Positions 37,164 through 46,550 of a DNA stretch of 64,000 nt are shown in pieces; the stretch's first letter is position 1; each line of letters starts with the position of its first letter. Origin of the DNA: Clostridium senegalense JC122 (GTDB taxonomy: Bacteria > Bacillota > Clostridia > Clostridiales > Clostridiaceae); contig NZ_HE611050.1 of NCBI RefSeq assembly GCF_000285575.1, positions 1,543,882-1,607,881 on the forward strand, given 5' to 3'. The notes below the pieces were generated by a model that saw nothing but the letters and a program-made list of their open reading frames with translations, was not told the origin of the DNA and ran no database searches. The position numbers were made by a program, and so were the translations under genes.

Positions 37164-38963
37164 TTGAAAAATATAATTTTAATTACTGGTACAGAAAGTA
37201 CAAGAATGTTTTTACATAGTCAATTAGAAGAGTATTTTAGTGAGTTTGCCACCATTAAAAGCTATGCTATATATGAAAAGGCTATTAATGAACCTATTTA
37301 CGGAGATCTCATTGTTTTTTCTAGCAAACCTATATATGATGCTGTAAATATAAACTTAAATAACATTCCATGGATTATAGCTAATAAAACTTTAAACTAT
37401 TGTAATATTGATAAGCTTCTTTTTTTAAACAAAGAAAGTAAAGTACTTATTGTAAACGATGCAAAAGACTCAAGTTATAACTTAATAGATCATTTAAAAA
37501 ATTTAGGAATAGATCACATTCAATTTATACCTTACTATCCAGGTATAGATAAATATGAACCTTGTAATGTTGCTGTAACTCCTGGTGAAGTTGATAAAGT
37601 TCCTAGTGAAGTTAGCACTATAATAGATTTAAAGTGTAGTCTTATTGACATGAGTAGTCTTATTGAAATAATGCGTGGAATTGGATATTACGATGAAAAA
37701 GTGAAAGATATTTCTTCTCGTTATATTAGGAAAATAATAGAAATAGGTAAAAAATTAGCAGTAAGAAACAATGAAGTACTAACTTTACATAGAGATTTGG
37801 AAAGAGTAGTATTACATTTAAATAGTTTTCAAGTGGAAACTCAAAAAAAGTTTTCTTATAAAATAAAAAATTCTACTTTATTAAATACAGTAGAAACTGA
37901 TATTAAAGAAGACCTTATAAAAAAGAGATACTATGCAAAGTATACATTTGAACATATTATAGGTACTAGTGAAAAAATAACCAATGTCAAAAACATATCA
38001 AAAAAACTTGCAAGAACAAATCTTTCCATATTAATTGAAGGAGAAAGTGGCACTGGCAAAGAACTATTTTCTCAAGCCATCCATAACTATTCTTTTAAAA
38101 ATGATGGTCCCTTTATTGCAATAAATTTTAGTGCATTACCTAAAAATCTAATTGAAAGTGAACTATTTGGATATGAACCTGGTGCTTTTACAGGTGCTAA
38201 AAAAGAAGGAAAAATTGGTTTATTTGAACAGGCCAAAGGTGGAACTATATTTTTAGATGAAATAGGCGATGCCCCTTTAGAAGTGCAAACACGATTATTA
38301 AGAGTACTTCAAGAAAAAGAAATAATGAAAGTTGGTGGCGATAGAATAATACCTATTGATGTAAGAGTAATTGCAGCCACTAATAAAAATCTTATTAAAC
38401 TTATTGATGAAGGTAAGTTCAGAGAGGATTTATATTACAGATTAAAAATGGGGTACATAATTTTACCACCTTTAAAAGATAGAAAAGAAGATATCTCTGA
38501 AATTATAGAGGAGTTTTTCATACGCAAAGGCGGTAAATTAGATGTTTCAAGTAATGTTATAGAAATTTTAAATAATAGGGATTGGAAAGGGAATGTTAGA
38601 GAACTTATAAATACCTTAGAATACTCTTATGAAATTTGTGACGGTTGTTGCATAAAAGAAGAACATTTACCTTTAGACTTTATTAAATATCATAACTATA
38701 ATAATAAAATCTCTAATAATGAACTTGATGATGATTTAAAAATTATATTAAAGGAAATATATTATAACCAAAATAAAAACATAATAGTAGGAAGAAGATT
38801 TTTATCAGAATTATTAAAGGGAAAAGGGTTTAATTTTAGTGAACAATCTATTAGAGGTAAATTAGATAAACTACAAAATTTAGAACTCGTAACAAAAAGC
38901 AAAGGGAAAAGTGGTACGAAAATTTCAAATAAAGGTGTTGAATGGTTAAAACAAAATGGTTAA
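37164..38963 (+). CDS. Sigma-54-dependent transcriptional activator
   Basis: An enhancer-binding protein of about 599 residues. TTG 37164 is chosen because AGAGGTG lies six bases before it. An N-terminal sensor region of about 260 residues (two Rossmann-like halves, PrpR_N-like at best) is followed by the AAA+ domain, with Walker A GESGTGKE at about 293, the sigma-54 contact loop GAFTGA at about 339 and Walker B FLDEIGD at about 362. The C-terminus (about 525-599) is a winged-helix-like domain, not the usual Fis-type helix-turn-helix. Two matching sigma-54 promoters lie immediately downstream, so the M20 gene and the transporter are its likely targets. Confidence 0.93.
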   Translation: MKNIILITGTESTRMFLHSQLEEYFSEFATIKSYAIYEKAINEPIYGDLIVFSSKPIYDAVNINLNNIPWIIANKTLNYCNIDKLLFLNKESKVLIVNDAKDSSYNLIDHLKNLGIDHIQFIPYYPGIDKYEPCNVAVTPGEVDKVPSEVSTIIDLKCSLIDMSSLIEIMRGIGYYDEKVKDISSRYIRKIIEIGKKLAVRNNEVLTLHRDLERVVLHLNSFQVETQKKFSYKIKNSTLLNTVETDIKEDLIKKRYYAKYTFEHIIGTSEKITNVKNISKKLARTNLSILIEGESGTGKELFSQAIHNYSFKNDGPFIAINFSALPKNLIESELFGYEPGAFTGAKKEGKIGLFEQAKGGTIFLDEIGDAPLEVQTRLLRVLQEKEIMKVGGDRIIPIDVRVIAATNKNLIKLIDEGKFREDLYYRLKMGYIILPPLKDRKEDISEIIEEFFIRKGGKLDVSSNVIEILNNRDWKGNVRELINTLEYSYEICDGCCIKEEHLPLDFIKYHNYNNKISNNELDDDLKIILKEIYYNQNKNIIVGRRFLSELLKGKGFNFSEQSIRGKLDKLQNLELVTKSKGKSGTKISNKGVEWLKQNG

Positions 38964-38981
38964 TGTATACAATACAAACCA
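38957..38981. promoter_or_regulatory. Enhancer-like site (UAS1) for the sigma-54 activator
   Basis: TGGTT-N15-AACCA, 25 bases, with the core TACAATACAAACCA. A further TGGTTAA half-site lies 14 bases upstream at 38943. The same arrangement recurs at 40151-40189. The site overlaps the end of the activator gene and is about 50-75 bases before the first -24/-12 promoter. Confidence 0.65.
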
Positions 38982-38994
38982 ATAAAACAACCAA

Positions 38995-39028
38995 AACAGC
39001 TGTAAATTTTAAATTTACAGCTGTTTTT
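38995..39028 (+). terminator. Terminator of the sigma-54 activator gene
   Basis: AACAGCTGTAAATT and AATTTACAGCTGTT form a perfect 14-base stem followed by a T run. It lies between the enhancer and the next promoter. Confidence 0.9.
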
Positions 39029-39031
39029 TAT

Positions 39032-39048
39032 TTGGCATGATTTTTGCT
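39032..39048 (+). promoter_or_regulatory. Sigma-54 promoter of the M20 gene
   Basis: TTGGCATGATTTTTGCT has the -24 GG and -12 GC in proper spacing. The 16 bases TGGCATGATTTTTGCT recur identically at 40380-40395. Confidence 0.9.
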
Positions 39049-39095
39049 TGTATAAAAGACGTTATATTTTATGTAAATTTAAGGAGGATTATATT

Positions 39096-40157
39096 ATGAA
39101 TTGTATTGAACTTACAAAAGAACTTATAAAAATCGATAGTTCTACCCTAGAAGGTACAAATAACGCTATAGATTTTTGTAAAAACTTACTTTTAGAAAAT
39201 GATTTAATTCCAGAGATACTTGAAAATGAAGGCCAAAAAATGTTAGTTTGCACTATAGGAAAAGGTGCGAAAAAAATAATATTAAATGGACATTTAGACA
39301 TAGTTCCTTTTAAAGAAAATCAGTTAACCCCTTATGAAAAAGATGGAAAGCTTTATGGCAGAGGTAGTGCAGATATGAAATCTGGCTTAGCCTCTATGAT
39401 ATGCGCATTTATAGAGTTGAAAAATGAAAATTTACCTTGTAAAGTAGAGCTTCATCTAGTAACTGATGAAGAAACTGGCGGAGATAAGTGCTCAAAATAT
39501 TTAGCTGAAAAAGGGTTTAGAGGAGATTTTGTAATTTGTGGTGAACCTACTCAAATTGGAATTGGAGTTCAAGCAAAGGGTGTACTTGAAATAAATATAG
39601 ACTTTTTCGGCAAATCAGCTCATGGTAGCAGACCATGGCAAGGAGATAACGCTATAATTAAAGCATATAAAAGTTTTGAAAAGATTTTAGACCTTCCATT
39701 TAGCAAAGAAAAATCAGAACTTTATGACTTTCCATCAATTAATTTAGCAAAAATATCTGGCGGAGATGTATATAACAAAGTTCCTGATTACTGCAAAATG
39801 TACCTTGATATAAGATTTTTACCAGAACAAAGTGCAGAAGAAATATTAAAACAAATCAAAAGTGTGGTTGAAACAGAAATTCATATTCATGAAATTAATC
39901 CACCGGTAACTACAAAAGTAGATAATATGTATGTTAAAGCACTTAGTAAGTCTATAGAAAAAGTTACTGACAACCCTGTTAATATATTTGGACAGCATGG
40001 TTCTGCAGATACAGTTTATTATTCTAAATATAATATACCTGCTGTAGAGTTTGGTCCCTCAGGTGCAAATTGGCATGGTGATGATGAATATGTGATTATA
40101 GATTCTGTTTATAAATATAAAGATATCATTAAAGATTTTATATTAAATATTGGTTAA
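39096..40157 (+). CDS. M20 family deacylase/dipeptidase (ArgE/DapE/ACY1 type)
   Basis: A two-zinc amidohydrolase of 353 residues. The metal and catalytic residues are visible: GHLDIVPF, GRGSADMKSG, TDEETGGDK, ICGEPTQIG and the final WHGDDEYV. ATG 39096 follows AAGGAGGA; the in-frame extension upstream would overlap the promoter. It is likely to release an amino acid or peptide from an acylated or dipeptide substrate. With the following transporter it forms a sigma-54-controlled uptake and cleavage pair, though the substrate is unknown. Confidence 0.88.
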   Translation: MNCIELTKELIKIDSSTLEGTNNAIDFCKNLLLENDLIPEILENEGQKMLVCTIGKGAKKIILNGHLDIVPFKENQLTPYEKDGKLYGRGSADMKSGLASMICAFIELKNENLPCKVELHLVTDEETGGDKCSKYLAEKGFRGDFVICGEPTQIGIGVQAKGVLEINIDFFGKSAHGSRPWQGDNAIIKAYKSFEKILDLPFSKEKSELYDFPSINLAKISGGDVYNKVPDYCKMYLDIRFLPEQSAEEILKQIKSVVETEIHIHEINPPVTTKVDNMYVKALSKSIEKVTDNPVNIFGQHGSADTVYYSKYNIPAVEFGPSGANWHGDDEYVIIDSVYKYKDIIKDFILNIG

Positions 40158-40164
40158 ATCTAAA

Positions 40165-40189
40165 TGGTTAAACTGTACAATATAAACCA
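40165..40189. promoter_or_regulatory. Enhancer-like site (UAS2) for the sigma-54 activator
   Basis: TGGTT-N15-AACCA, 25 bases, again with a TGGTTAA half-site 14 bases upstream (40151). It is about 190-215 bases before the second -24/-12 promoter. A half-copy with the core TACAATACAAACCA is at 40503-40516. Confidence 0.65.
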
Positions 40190-40310
40190 ATAAAACCAAA
40201 CCAAAAAAATTATAATTTCAAATTAAGAATTTTTAAATATACTTTTCAAAGAAACATTTAATATTTTTATTTCATTTAAAGTAAAACCTTACAATACTTG
40301 CCTTGAAATT

Positions 40311-40370
40311 ATAAATTTATAGCTATATTTTTATATAGCTTACCCTTACAACTAATAAATTTATAGCTAT
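40311..40370 (+). repeat. Direct repeats before the second sigma-54 promoter
   Basis: ATAAATTTATAGCTAT occurs at 40311-40326 and 40355-40370, with a similar ATATAGCT in between. They end nine bases before the -24 element, so they could be regulator sites or simple sequence duplication. Confidence 0.4.
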
Positions 40371-40379
40371 AAGTTATAT

Positions 40380-40396
40380 TGGCATGATTTTTGCTT
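40380..40396 (+). promoter_or_regulatory. Sigma-54 promoter of the YfcC-family transporter
   Basis: TGGCATGATTTTTGCTT is preceded by TT and identical in its -24/-12 core to the promoter at 39032-39048. Confidence 0.9.
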
Positions 40397-40574
40397 TAAT
40401 AAATTAGTAATTGTTATAACTTAACTACAATTTTAATTTAAAACAAATCAATTTTTATATTTTTACATATTGGAGGTGAAAAACACAAGCCACAGTAAAA
40501 TTTACAATACAAACCATACCTTAATATTATTAAACATTGGACTTATAATTTTTAAAAAACAGGGGGATAAATAT

Positions 40575-42005
40575 ATGAATATGAAAAAGAAATTCAAAAT
40601 GCCAACGGCCTATACTATTCTGGCTTTTATAATTTTATTAGTAGCGTTCCTTACATGGGTAGTGCCGGCGGGACAATATAACTATACAGGATCTACAGAA
40701 ACAAGTTTACAACCTATTCCAGGTACATATCATACAGTTACTTCAAATCCGCAGGGTTTTAAAGATATCATTTTAGCTCCTATAACTGGATTTTCTGATG
40801 CAATAGATGTTATAATTTTCGTTATTGTAATAGGTGGTTTTTTAGGTACAGTTATGAAAACTGGAGCAATAGATGCAGGTATAGGTAGGCTTGTTAAGAA
40901 ACTAGAAGGAAAGGAAAAATGGCTTATACCTCTAATAATGTTCTTCTTTACACTTGGAGGAATAACCTTTGGTATGGATGAAGAAACACTGGCATTCTTT
41001 CCAATATTGATTCCAGTATTTATCGCCGCCGGGTATGATGCAATTACAGCTGTTGCCGTTATAAAGTTAGGTTCAGGAATGGCAACTATAGCATCTTTAA
41101 CTAATCCATTTGCTGTTAGTATTGCCTGCAAATTTGCTGGTATTTCCATGGGAGAAGGAATTGGACTTAGAATAGCTCTTCTTATTATCCTTGTGGGATT
41201 AGGTATGTTTTGGACTATGAAATATGCTGAAATGGTAAAAAAAGATCCAACTAAGTCATTGATTTATCATTTATATGATGAGCATAAAGAACATTTCCTT
41301 GGTGATGAAACAGAAAGAGAAATTCCTGAATTAACAGGTACAAGAAAACTTATACTTGCTATATTCGGATTAACATTTTTAATAATGGTAATTGGAATTA
41401 TTCCATTTAGCGATTTAGGTATTACATTGATTCCAACATTAGGCTGGTGGTTTGGTGAGCTTTCAGGACTATTCCTTGTGTCTAGTATACTTATTTCTGT
41501 AATAGCCAAAAACGGAGAGTCAAAATTTGTACATATCTTTATAGACGGTGCACGTGATTTATTAGGGGTTGCTTTGATAATAGGCTTAGCAAGAGGTATT
41601 ACTGTTGTAATGAATGCAGGACATATTTCTGATACAGTTTTACATTTAGGTGAAGTTTGTCTTCAAGGAAAAGGTTCTGTAGGATTCACTATATTCACTT
41701 ATTTATTTTATTTACCAATGTCATTTTTAATTCCATCAACTTCTGGTCTTGCAACTGTTACTATGCCAATTATGGCACCTTTAGCAGATTTTTCTGGTGT
41801 AGCAAGACATATAGTAATAACTGCTTATCAATCTGCAAATGGAATACTAAGTTTATTTGCACCAACATGCCCAGTTATTATGGCTGCATTAGCTATAGCC
41901 AAAGTACCCTATGAAAAATGGCTAAAATTTGTATGGAAACTTGTAGCACTAACATTTATTATTACTCTTGGACTTTTAGTATTAGCTATGTTTGTATATA
42001 AATAA
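40575..42005 (+). CDS. YfcC-family (DcuC-like) anaerobic carrier
   Basis: An integral membrane transporter of about 476 residues with around twelve segments. ATG 40575 is chosen because AGGGGGATAA lies before it. Motifs such as LVAFLTWVVPAGQY near the N-terminus, ITFGMDEETLAFFPILIPVF and the closing SFLIPSTSGLATVTMPIMAP are those of the DcuC/YfcC superfamily, which includes dicarboxylate and basic amino acid/ornithine carriers. Its sigma-54 promoter and position after the M20 gene point to uptake of the M20 enzyme substrate or product. Confidence 0.88.
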   Translation: MNMKKKFKMPTAYTILAFIILLVAFLTWVVPAGQYNYTGSTETSLQPIPGTYHTVTSNPQGFKDIILAPITGFSDAIDVIIFVIVIGGFLGTVMKTGAIDAGIGRLVKKLEGKEKWLIPLIMFFFTLGGITFGMDEETLAFFPILIPVFIAAGYDAITAVAVIKLGSGMATIASLTNPFAVSIACKFAGISMGEGIGLRIALLIILVGLGMFWTMKYAEMVKKDPTKSLIYHLYDEHKEHFLGDETEREIPELTGTRKLILAIFGLTFLIMVIGIIPFSDLGITLIPTLGWWFGELSGLFLVSSILISVIAKNGESKFVHIFIDGARDLLGVALIIGLARGITVVMNAGHISDTVLHLGEVCLQGKGSVGFTIFTYLFYLPMSFLIPSTSGLATVTMPIMAPLADFSGVARHIVITAYQSANGILSLFAPTCPVIMAALAIAKVPYEKWLKFVWKLVALTFIITLGLLVLAMFVYK

Positions 42006-42096
42006 TATTAATACGTCTTTAACTTTTTTATTTCTTTAGTAAATTTTGTTGTTATATCAATCTCAAAAAAGATATTGATTCTGATGATTAATCAAA

Positions 42097-42135
42097 TAAA
42101 AAAAGCACTTATCTCAAGATAGATTTGTGCTTTTT
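42097..42135. terminator. Bidirectional terminator
   Basis: AAAAAGCAC and GTGCTTTTT close a hairpin between the convergent transporter and yitT-like genes. Confidence 0.75.
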
Positions 42136-42145
42136 ATTTTAAACT

Positions 42146-43015
42146 TTATTTTTCAATTTCAAATTTAGGCTGAGTAAAACCTCTACCATATACCTCTTTT
42201 ATATCTGTAATTGTTAAAAATGCTTTATCGTCTATTTCTTTAACAATATTCTGAAGAATTACAAGTTCCTTTTGATCACAAACTACAAATAGTATTTTTT
42301 TATCTTCGTTAGTATACATACCTGTACCTTGAAGTCCCGTAACCCCCCTATTCAATGATTTCATTAATGCAATTGAAATTTCTTGTGACTTTTGTGAAAT
42401 TATATGAACAGTCTTTGAAGCGCTACCACCGCTTACTATTCTATCTACCACCGTAGAAATTATGTACACTGCTATTATTGCATACAATCCTTTTTCTATA
42501 CCAAAAACCATAATACCACATATGATTATTATTGTATCACAACAAGCCATAATTTTAGCTATTGGAATACTTTTAAAGAAATGATTAATTATAACTGCAG
42601 TAAGATCTGATCCCCCTGTACTTGCTGGTATTTTTAATACAATTCCTATTCCAGACCCTAGTAAAACAGATCCAAATATACTTACAAGCATCATATCTAA
42701 ACCTTCTTGTGGTGGTAAATAGCTTGTATATGTAAGTGCCACAGATAAATAAAGTGCTGCGAATACTGATTTTCCTGCAAATGCTTTCCCCTTAAGCTTT
42801 ATTGCCAAAATAAATAAAGGTATATTAACTAAAATATTAGTTACCGATATAGGAATATTCGCCACATGTTCTATGACAATACCTAGTCCTGATAGTCCAC
42901 CTATAACTAATTGATTAGGTTTGAAAAATACATTGATTCCAATTGCTGTTAATGTAATTCCTATCATTATTTTTAAGTAATCTTTAATGTCTTGTTTTTC
43001 AATAAATTTTAACAT
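42146..43015 (-). CDS. YitT family membrane protein (DUF161/DUF2179)
   Basis: A 289-residue protein with an N-terminal membrane part of about five segments (DUF161, e.g. KPNQLVIGGLSGLGIVIEH and STGGSDLTAVIINHFF) and a C-terminal cytoplasmic DUF2179 domain of about 80 residues (ISQKSQEISIALMKSLNRG). ATG 43015 is chosen behind TGGAGGG. Function of the family is not established. Confidence 0.9.
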   Translation of the reverse strand: MLKFIEKQDIKDYLKIMIGITLTAIGINVFFKPNQLVIGGLSGLGIVIEHVANIPISVTNILVNIPLFILAIKLKGKAFAGKSVFAALYLSVALTYTSYLPPQEGLDMMLVSIFGSVLLGSGIGIVLKIPASTGGSDLTAVIINHFFKSIPIAKIMACCDTIIIICGIMVFGIEKGLYAIIAVYIISTVVDRIVSGGSASKTVHIISQKSQEISIALMKSLNRGVTGLQGTGMYTNEDKKILFVVCDQKELVILQNIVKEIDDKAFLTITDIKEVYGRGFTQPKFEIEK

Positions 43016-43212
43016 ACGTTTTCCCTCCATCTAAAACCCCTCATCTGTTATAACATATTCGCTAAGCAATGTAAACATTATCATTTTTAAATATTTAAAT
43101 TATTTTTTTAAGTCACTATTTTTTTAATAATCTTAAAATTTCTAGTGCATTTCATATTTTTATCACTTTTTTTACTACTTTGTCAATAGACAAATATACT
43201 TTTTTGAATATA

Positions 43213-43256
43213 CTATAGAGTTCTAATCTAAATTTTAAAGTTATTCATTTATCAAA
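43213..43256 (+). repeat. Dispersed repeat, copy F
   Basis: CTATAGAGTTCTAATCTAAA then TTATTCATTTATCAAAT matches the element end at 15149-15191. No clear inverted partner is seen within 250 bp. The rest of the 43016-43491 gap contains no gene. Confidence 0.55.
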
Positions 43257-43491
43257 TAATTTATAATTTGTTCAAATTCAATTATATTCAAGCTATAATA
43301 GAGTTAAACTATATTATAGTATGATTTATAATCAAGTAATCTTTAATTTACTAGATAATTTAAAAAGTTTTATACCTCTTATATATTTAAATTTCATAAT
43401 TCAACGCTATATATTAATAAATAGTCACTGTTTTTAGATAGAATAACTACTTTTCTACTTTTATATTAATAATATTTAAAGGAGGTTTTTT

Positions 43492-44949
43492 ATGAGCTTT
43501 GTTGCTATTTTTAAAAACATAATAACATTCATATATATAATAAATATTTTTTTAGCAATACTTCTTATAATTTTTGAAAAAAGAAACCCGAATAGCACAT
43601 GGACATGGATAATGATTATGTTCTTTATACCTATTTTAGGTTTTATTCTTTATTTATTTTTAGGTCAAGATTTAAGAAAACAAAAGTTTTTCCACTATAA
43701 AAAAGAAGAAGAAGAAGCTTTAATACCAACAATTCAAGCTCAACATACCATACTTAAAAATGACTATTTAGTAAAAAATAATCATTTTTTAAATGAGTAT
43801 AGAGATTTTATTCAATTAAATCTAACTACTGACAATGCTATATTTACACATAATAATGATGTTGAAATATTAAATAACGGTGAAGAAAAATTCCCCAAAT
43901 TAATTACTTCTTTAGAAAATGCTAAAAATTTTATTCACATCCAATATTATATTTTTCGTGATGATGAAATAGGAAATAAAATTGTAAGTATCTTAACAGA
44001 AAAAGCTAAACGCGGTGTAGAAGTAAAAGTGCTTTATGATGGAATGGGTTGTATATGGCTCCCTAAAAAATTTTTCACCCCGATAATAGAAGCTGGTGGA
44101 GAAGTGGTCTGTTTTTTTCCACCATTTATCCCTTATATAAATTTAAGACTAAATTACAGAAACCATAGAAAAATATGTATTATTGATGGTGTGGAAGGTT
44201 TTATAGGTGGATTAAATATTGGTGATGAATATTTAGGAAAAGATGAAAATATAGGTTTTTGGCGTGATATTCACCTTTATATAATAGGTGATGCTGTAGC
44301 TACATTAGAAACTAGATTCTTACTTGATTGGAGATTTGCATCTAACAAAGATGATTTTTCTATGAGTAAAAATTATTTTCCTAAAAACCAATATATAGGT
44401 AATAAACCCATTCAAATTATATCTAGTGGACCAGATTCTCAATGGGGAGCTATAAGAAACTCATATTTAAAAATGATTAGTAGAGCTGAAAAAAATATAT
44501 ATATAGAAACTCCATATTTAATTCCTGATGACAGTATTCTTACAGCTCTAAAACTAGCTGCTCTTTCCGGAATTGATGTTAAAATTATTATTCCTTGTAA
44601 ACCAGACCATATGTTTGTTTATTGGGCTACTAAGTCTTATGCATGGGAACTCATGGAAGCAGGTGTGCATTGCTACACATATAATAATGGATTTATTCAT
44701 AGTAAAATTATAGCTATAGATAGCAAGTTGTGTACTGTTGGTACTGCAAATTTAGATATGCGTAGTTTCAAACTTAACTTTGAAGTAAATGCTATGATTT
44801 ATGATGAGGATTCTACTAAAGACTTAGAAAAAATATTTTTAAAAGATATCGAAAGTTCTACGTACCTTACCAATAAACATTATGCTGAACGTCCTTTAAT
44901 AATAAAAGTTAAAGAAGCAATTTCTAGACTATTAGCACCTATGCTATAA
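43492..44949 (+). CDS. cls: Cardiolipin synthase
   Basis: Makes cardiolipin from two phosphatidylglycerols at the membrane. The 485-residue length is standard. Two membrane segments lie at the N-terminus. Two phospholipase-D motifs are seen: NHRKICIIDGVEGFIGGLN and HSKIIAIDSKLCTVGTANLD. ATG 43492 follows AAAGGAGG. A terminator hairpin follows at 44949-44984. Confidence 0.96.
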   Translation: MSFVAIFKNIITFIYIINIFLAILLIIFEKRNPNSTWTWIMIMFFIPILGFILYLFLGQDLRKQKFFHYKKEEEEALIPTIQAQHTILKNDYLVKNNHFLNEYRDFIQLNLTTDNAIFTHNNDVEILNNGEEKFPKLITSLENAKNFIHIQYYIFRDDEIGNKIVSILTEKAKRGVEVKVLYDGMGCIWLPKKFFTPIIEAGGEVVCFFPPFIPYINLRLNYRNHRKICIIDGVEGFIGGLNIGDEYLGKDENIGFWRDIHLYIIGDAVATLETRFLLDWRFASNKDDFSMSKNYFPKNQYIGNKPIQIISSGPDSQWGAIRNSYLKMISRAEKNIYIETPYLIPDDSILTALKLAALSGIDVKIIIPCKPDHMFVYWATKSYAWELMEAGVHCYTYNNGFIHSKIIAIDSKLCTVGTANLDMRSFKLNFEVNAMIYDEDSTKDLEKIFLKDIESSTYLTNKHYAERPLIIKVKEAISRLLAPML

Positions 44950-44984
44950 AAAGGCATAAGGTTTTTATAAGCCTTATACCTTTT
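44949..44984 (+). terminator. Terminator of cls
   Basis: AAAAGGCATAAGG and CCTTATACCTTTT pair with one mismatch and are followed by T-rich sequence; it is probably also used by the convergent gene at 44991. Confidence 0.8.
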
Positions 44985-44990
44985 CTTATT

Positions 44991-46550
44991 TTATGTCATA
45001 TATGGTACAAATATTAGCAATGTTATAATTGAATCAATAATTAAAGATATTGATAATGGTATTAAAGTAAGTATTTCTGTGTCCTTTTTATAAAAGTTAT
45101 AACCTAATCCATAACTTAAAGCACCTATAATTAAGCATACTATAGTTCCAACTATAGTATTAGATATAAATTGAGGAAGTAACATTTTATAGGATCCATA
45201 CACTGTTGTTATTATTGCATAGCATTTAGCAATGATTGCAAAGCATGCTAAAACAATAAAACTCTTAGCTCTCTTTTCTTTTGTAAAGCTATAATCAAAA
45301 AAGCTAACTATACCACCAATTACAAAAACCGGTATCAACCATTTTATTGCTAATACAAATAAATATGAAAATGAATAAGCTATTCCTTGAACTGTTGCTA
45401 TTAACGCCTGAGAATATTCCTCTTTTCTTGACTCATTATTAATTTTTTTGAAATCTTCATTAGTAGATGCTATATTTATATTAAATTTTTTATCATTTTT
45501 AAAACTTACAAATGACGCAATATCACCATTTATATATGGATAAATACAAAGTTCTCTAAGTCTAGTTACGTAAGAAAATTCTTTTACTTTTCCATCATTT
45601 ATAATATAATCTATTATATTTTCTTGATAATCTTTTTTACCAAATAATCTAGGAGTAGTAGCTAAAAATCTTGCACCTTTTTCTGAATAGAAACCTTTGT
45701 TATAATATACTTCTTCACTGTTATTTACCCTTAATTTAGATATATCAACTTCATTATTATTTAATCCATACTTTATAAGTTTTGAACCTGAAAAAACACC
45801 TTTAGTTTCCTCTTCTAGTAGTATATATCCATATTTATCATCTGCAGAACATGCCATGTTAGAATAAACTACATTTTGCATTTTAGGAAGTTCTTTTATA
45901 TCTTTTACTATATTGAACTGGTTATTTTCAAATATAACCGCTTTTAAATTAGTTTGTTTTTCTAAAAAAGTTATAAGATATTTATCCTTTAACTTTACAG
46001 AAGATATCATAGATACGCCTTTTTCATCTAACTCTTTTATTTCTTCTGTCTTTGTATTTATAACTTCTATTTTATCACTTGTACAAATTAAAATTAAATT
46101 ATCATCCAGTTGTTTCATTTCTATTATATCTTCAATTTTTTTACTATCTTTTTTATTAAAGTTTTCATCTAAAATTAAAGTTTCCATATATCCTACAGAA
46201 TTTTTAGTTGATGTAAAACTAAACCAATAACCATCTTTAGATTTACAAAGTGATGTGCCCATTATAAAATCTTCATCTATATCATAAGCTTTTTCATCAA
46301 TAATTTTTCCTACACTATCTGTAATGCTAATCTTCAACTTATCCTTGTCGTCATATCCAACTATTACTTTCTCTTCATCTTTTAGAATTGGAGCTGGATT
46401 TTTTATCACTCCCTCGCCCACAATTACTTCTTTACTCCAAATTTTAGATGGAGGACTCTTATAATATCCTAAACTTGTTATATAATTTAGAATCAAAATT
46501 ATCCCCGTTAATAATACTAACCCTCCTATATATATTCTCCTTTTTTTCAT
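44991..46550 (-). CDS. Uncharacterised membrane protein, paralogue of 25422-27080
   Basis: A 519-residue protein with the same architecture as the gene at 25422: an N-terminal membrane segment, about 350 extracytoplasmic residues with repeated beta-strand blocks, and five C-terminal membrane segments. Shared landmarks include KIWSKEVIVGEGVIKNPAPI against DKWSKAVLVEQGDIEQKPAV, and the endings IDSIITLLIFVPYMT against IDSMLTLMLYVPIIM. ATG 46550 follows GGAGGCGGGGAG. Unlike its paralogue it has no permease partner. Function unknown. Confidence 0.75.
   Translation of the reverse strand: MKKRRIYIGGLVLLTGIILILNYITSLGYYKSPPSKIWSKEVIVGEGVIKNPAPILKDEEKVIVGYDDKDKLKISITDSVGKIIDEKAYDIDEDFIMGTSLCKSKDGYWFSFTSTKNSVGYMETLILDENFNKKDSKKIEDIIEMKQLDDNLILICTSDKIEVINTKTEEIKELDEKGVSMISSVKLKDKYLITFLEKQTNLKAVIFENNQFNIVKDIKELPKMQNVVYSNMACSADDKYGYILLEEETKGVFSGSKLIKYGLNNNEVDISKLRVNNSEEVYYNKGFYSEKGARFLATTPRLFGKKDYQENIIDYIINDGKVKEFSYVTRLRELCIYPYINGDIASFVSFKNDKKFNINIASTNEDFKKINNESRKEEYSQALIATVQGIAYSFSYLFVLAIKWLIPVFVIGGIVSFFDYSFTKEKRAKSFIVLACFAIIAKCYAIITTVYGSYKMLLPQFISNTIVGTIVCLIIGALSYGLGYNFYKKDTEILTLIPLSISLIIDSIITLLIFVPYMT

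Noticed and set aside
40575..42005. Calling this the ArcD arginine/ornithine antiporter
   Set aside because: The DcuC/YfcC superfamily includes such carriers, but this gene is 12 kb from the arc operon and has its own sigma-54 control, so the substrate cannot be assigned.
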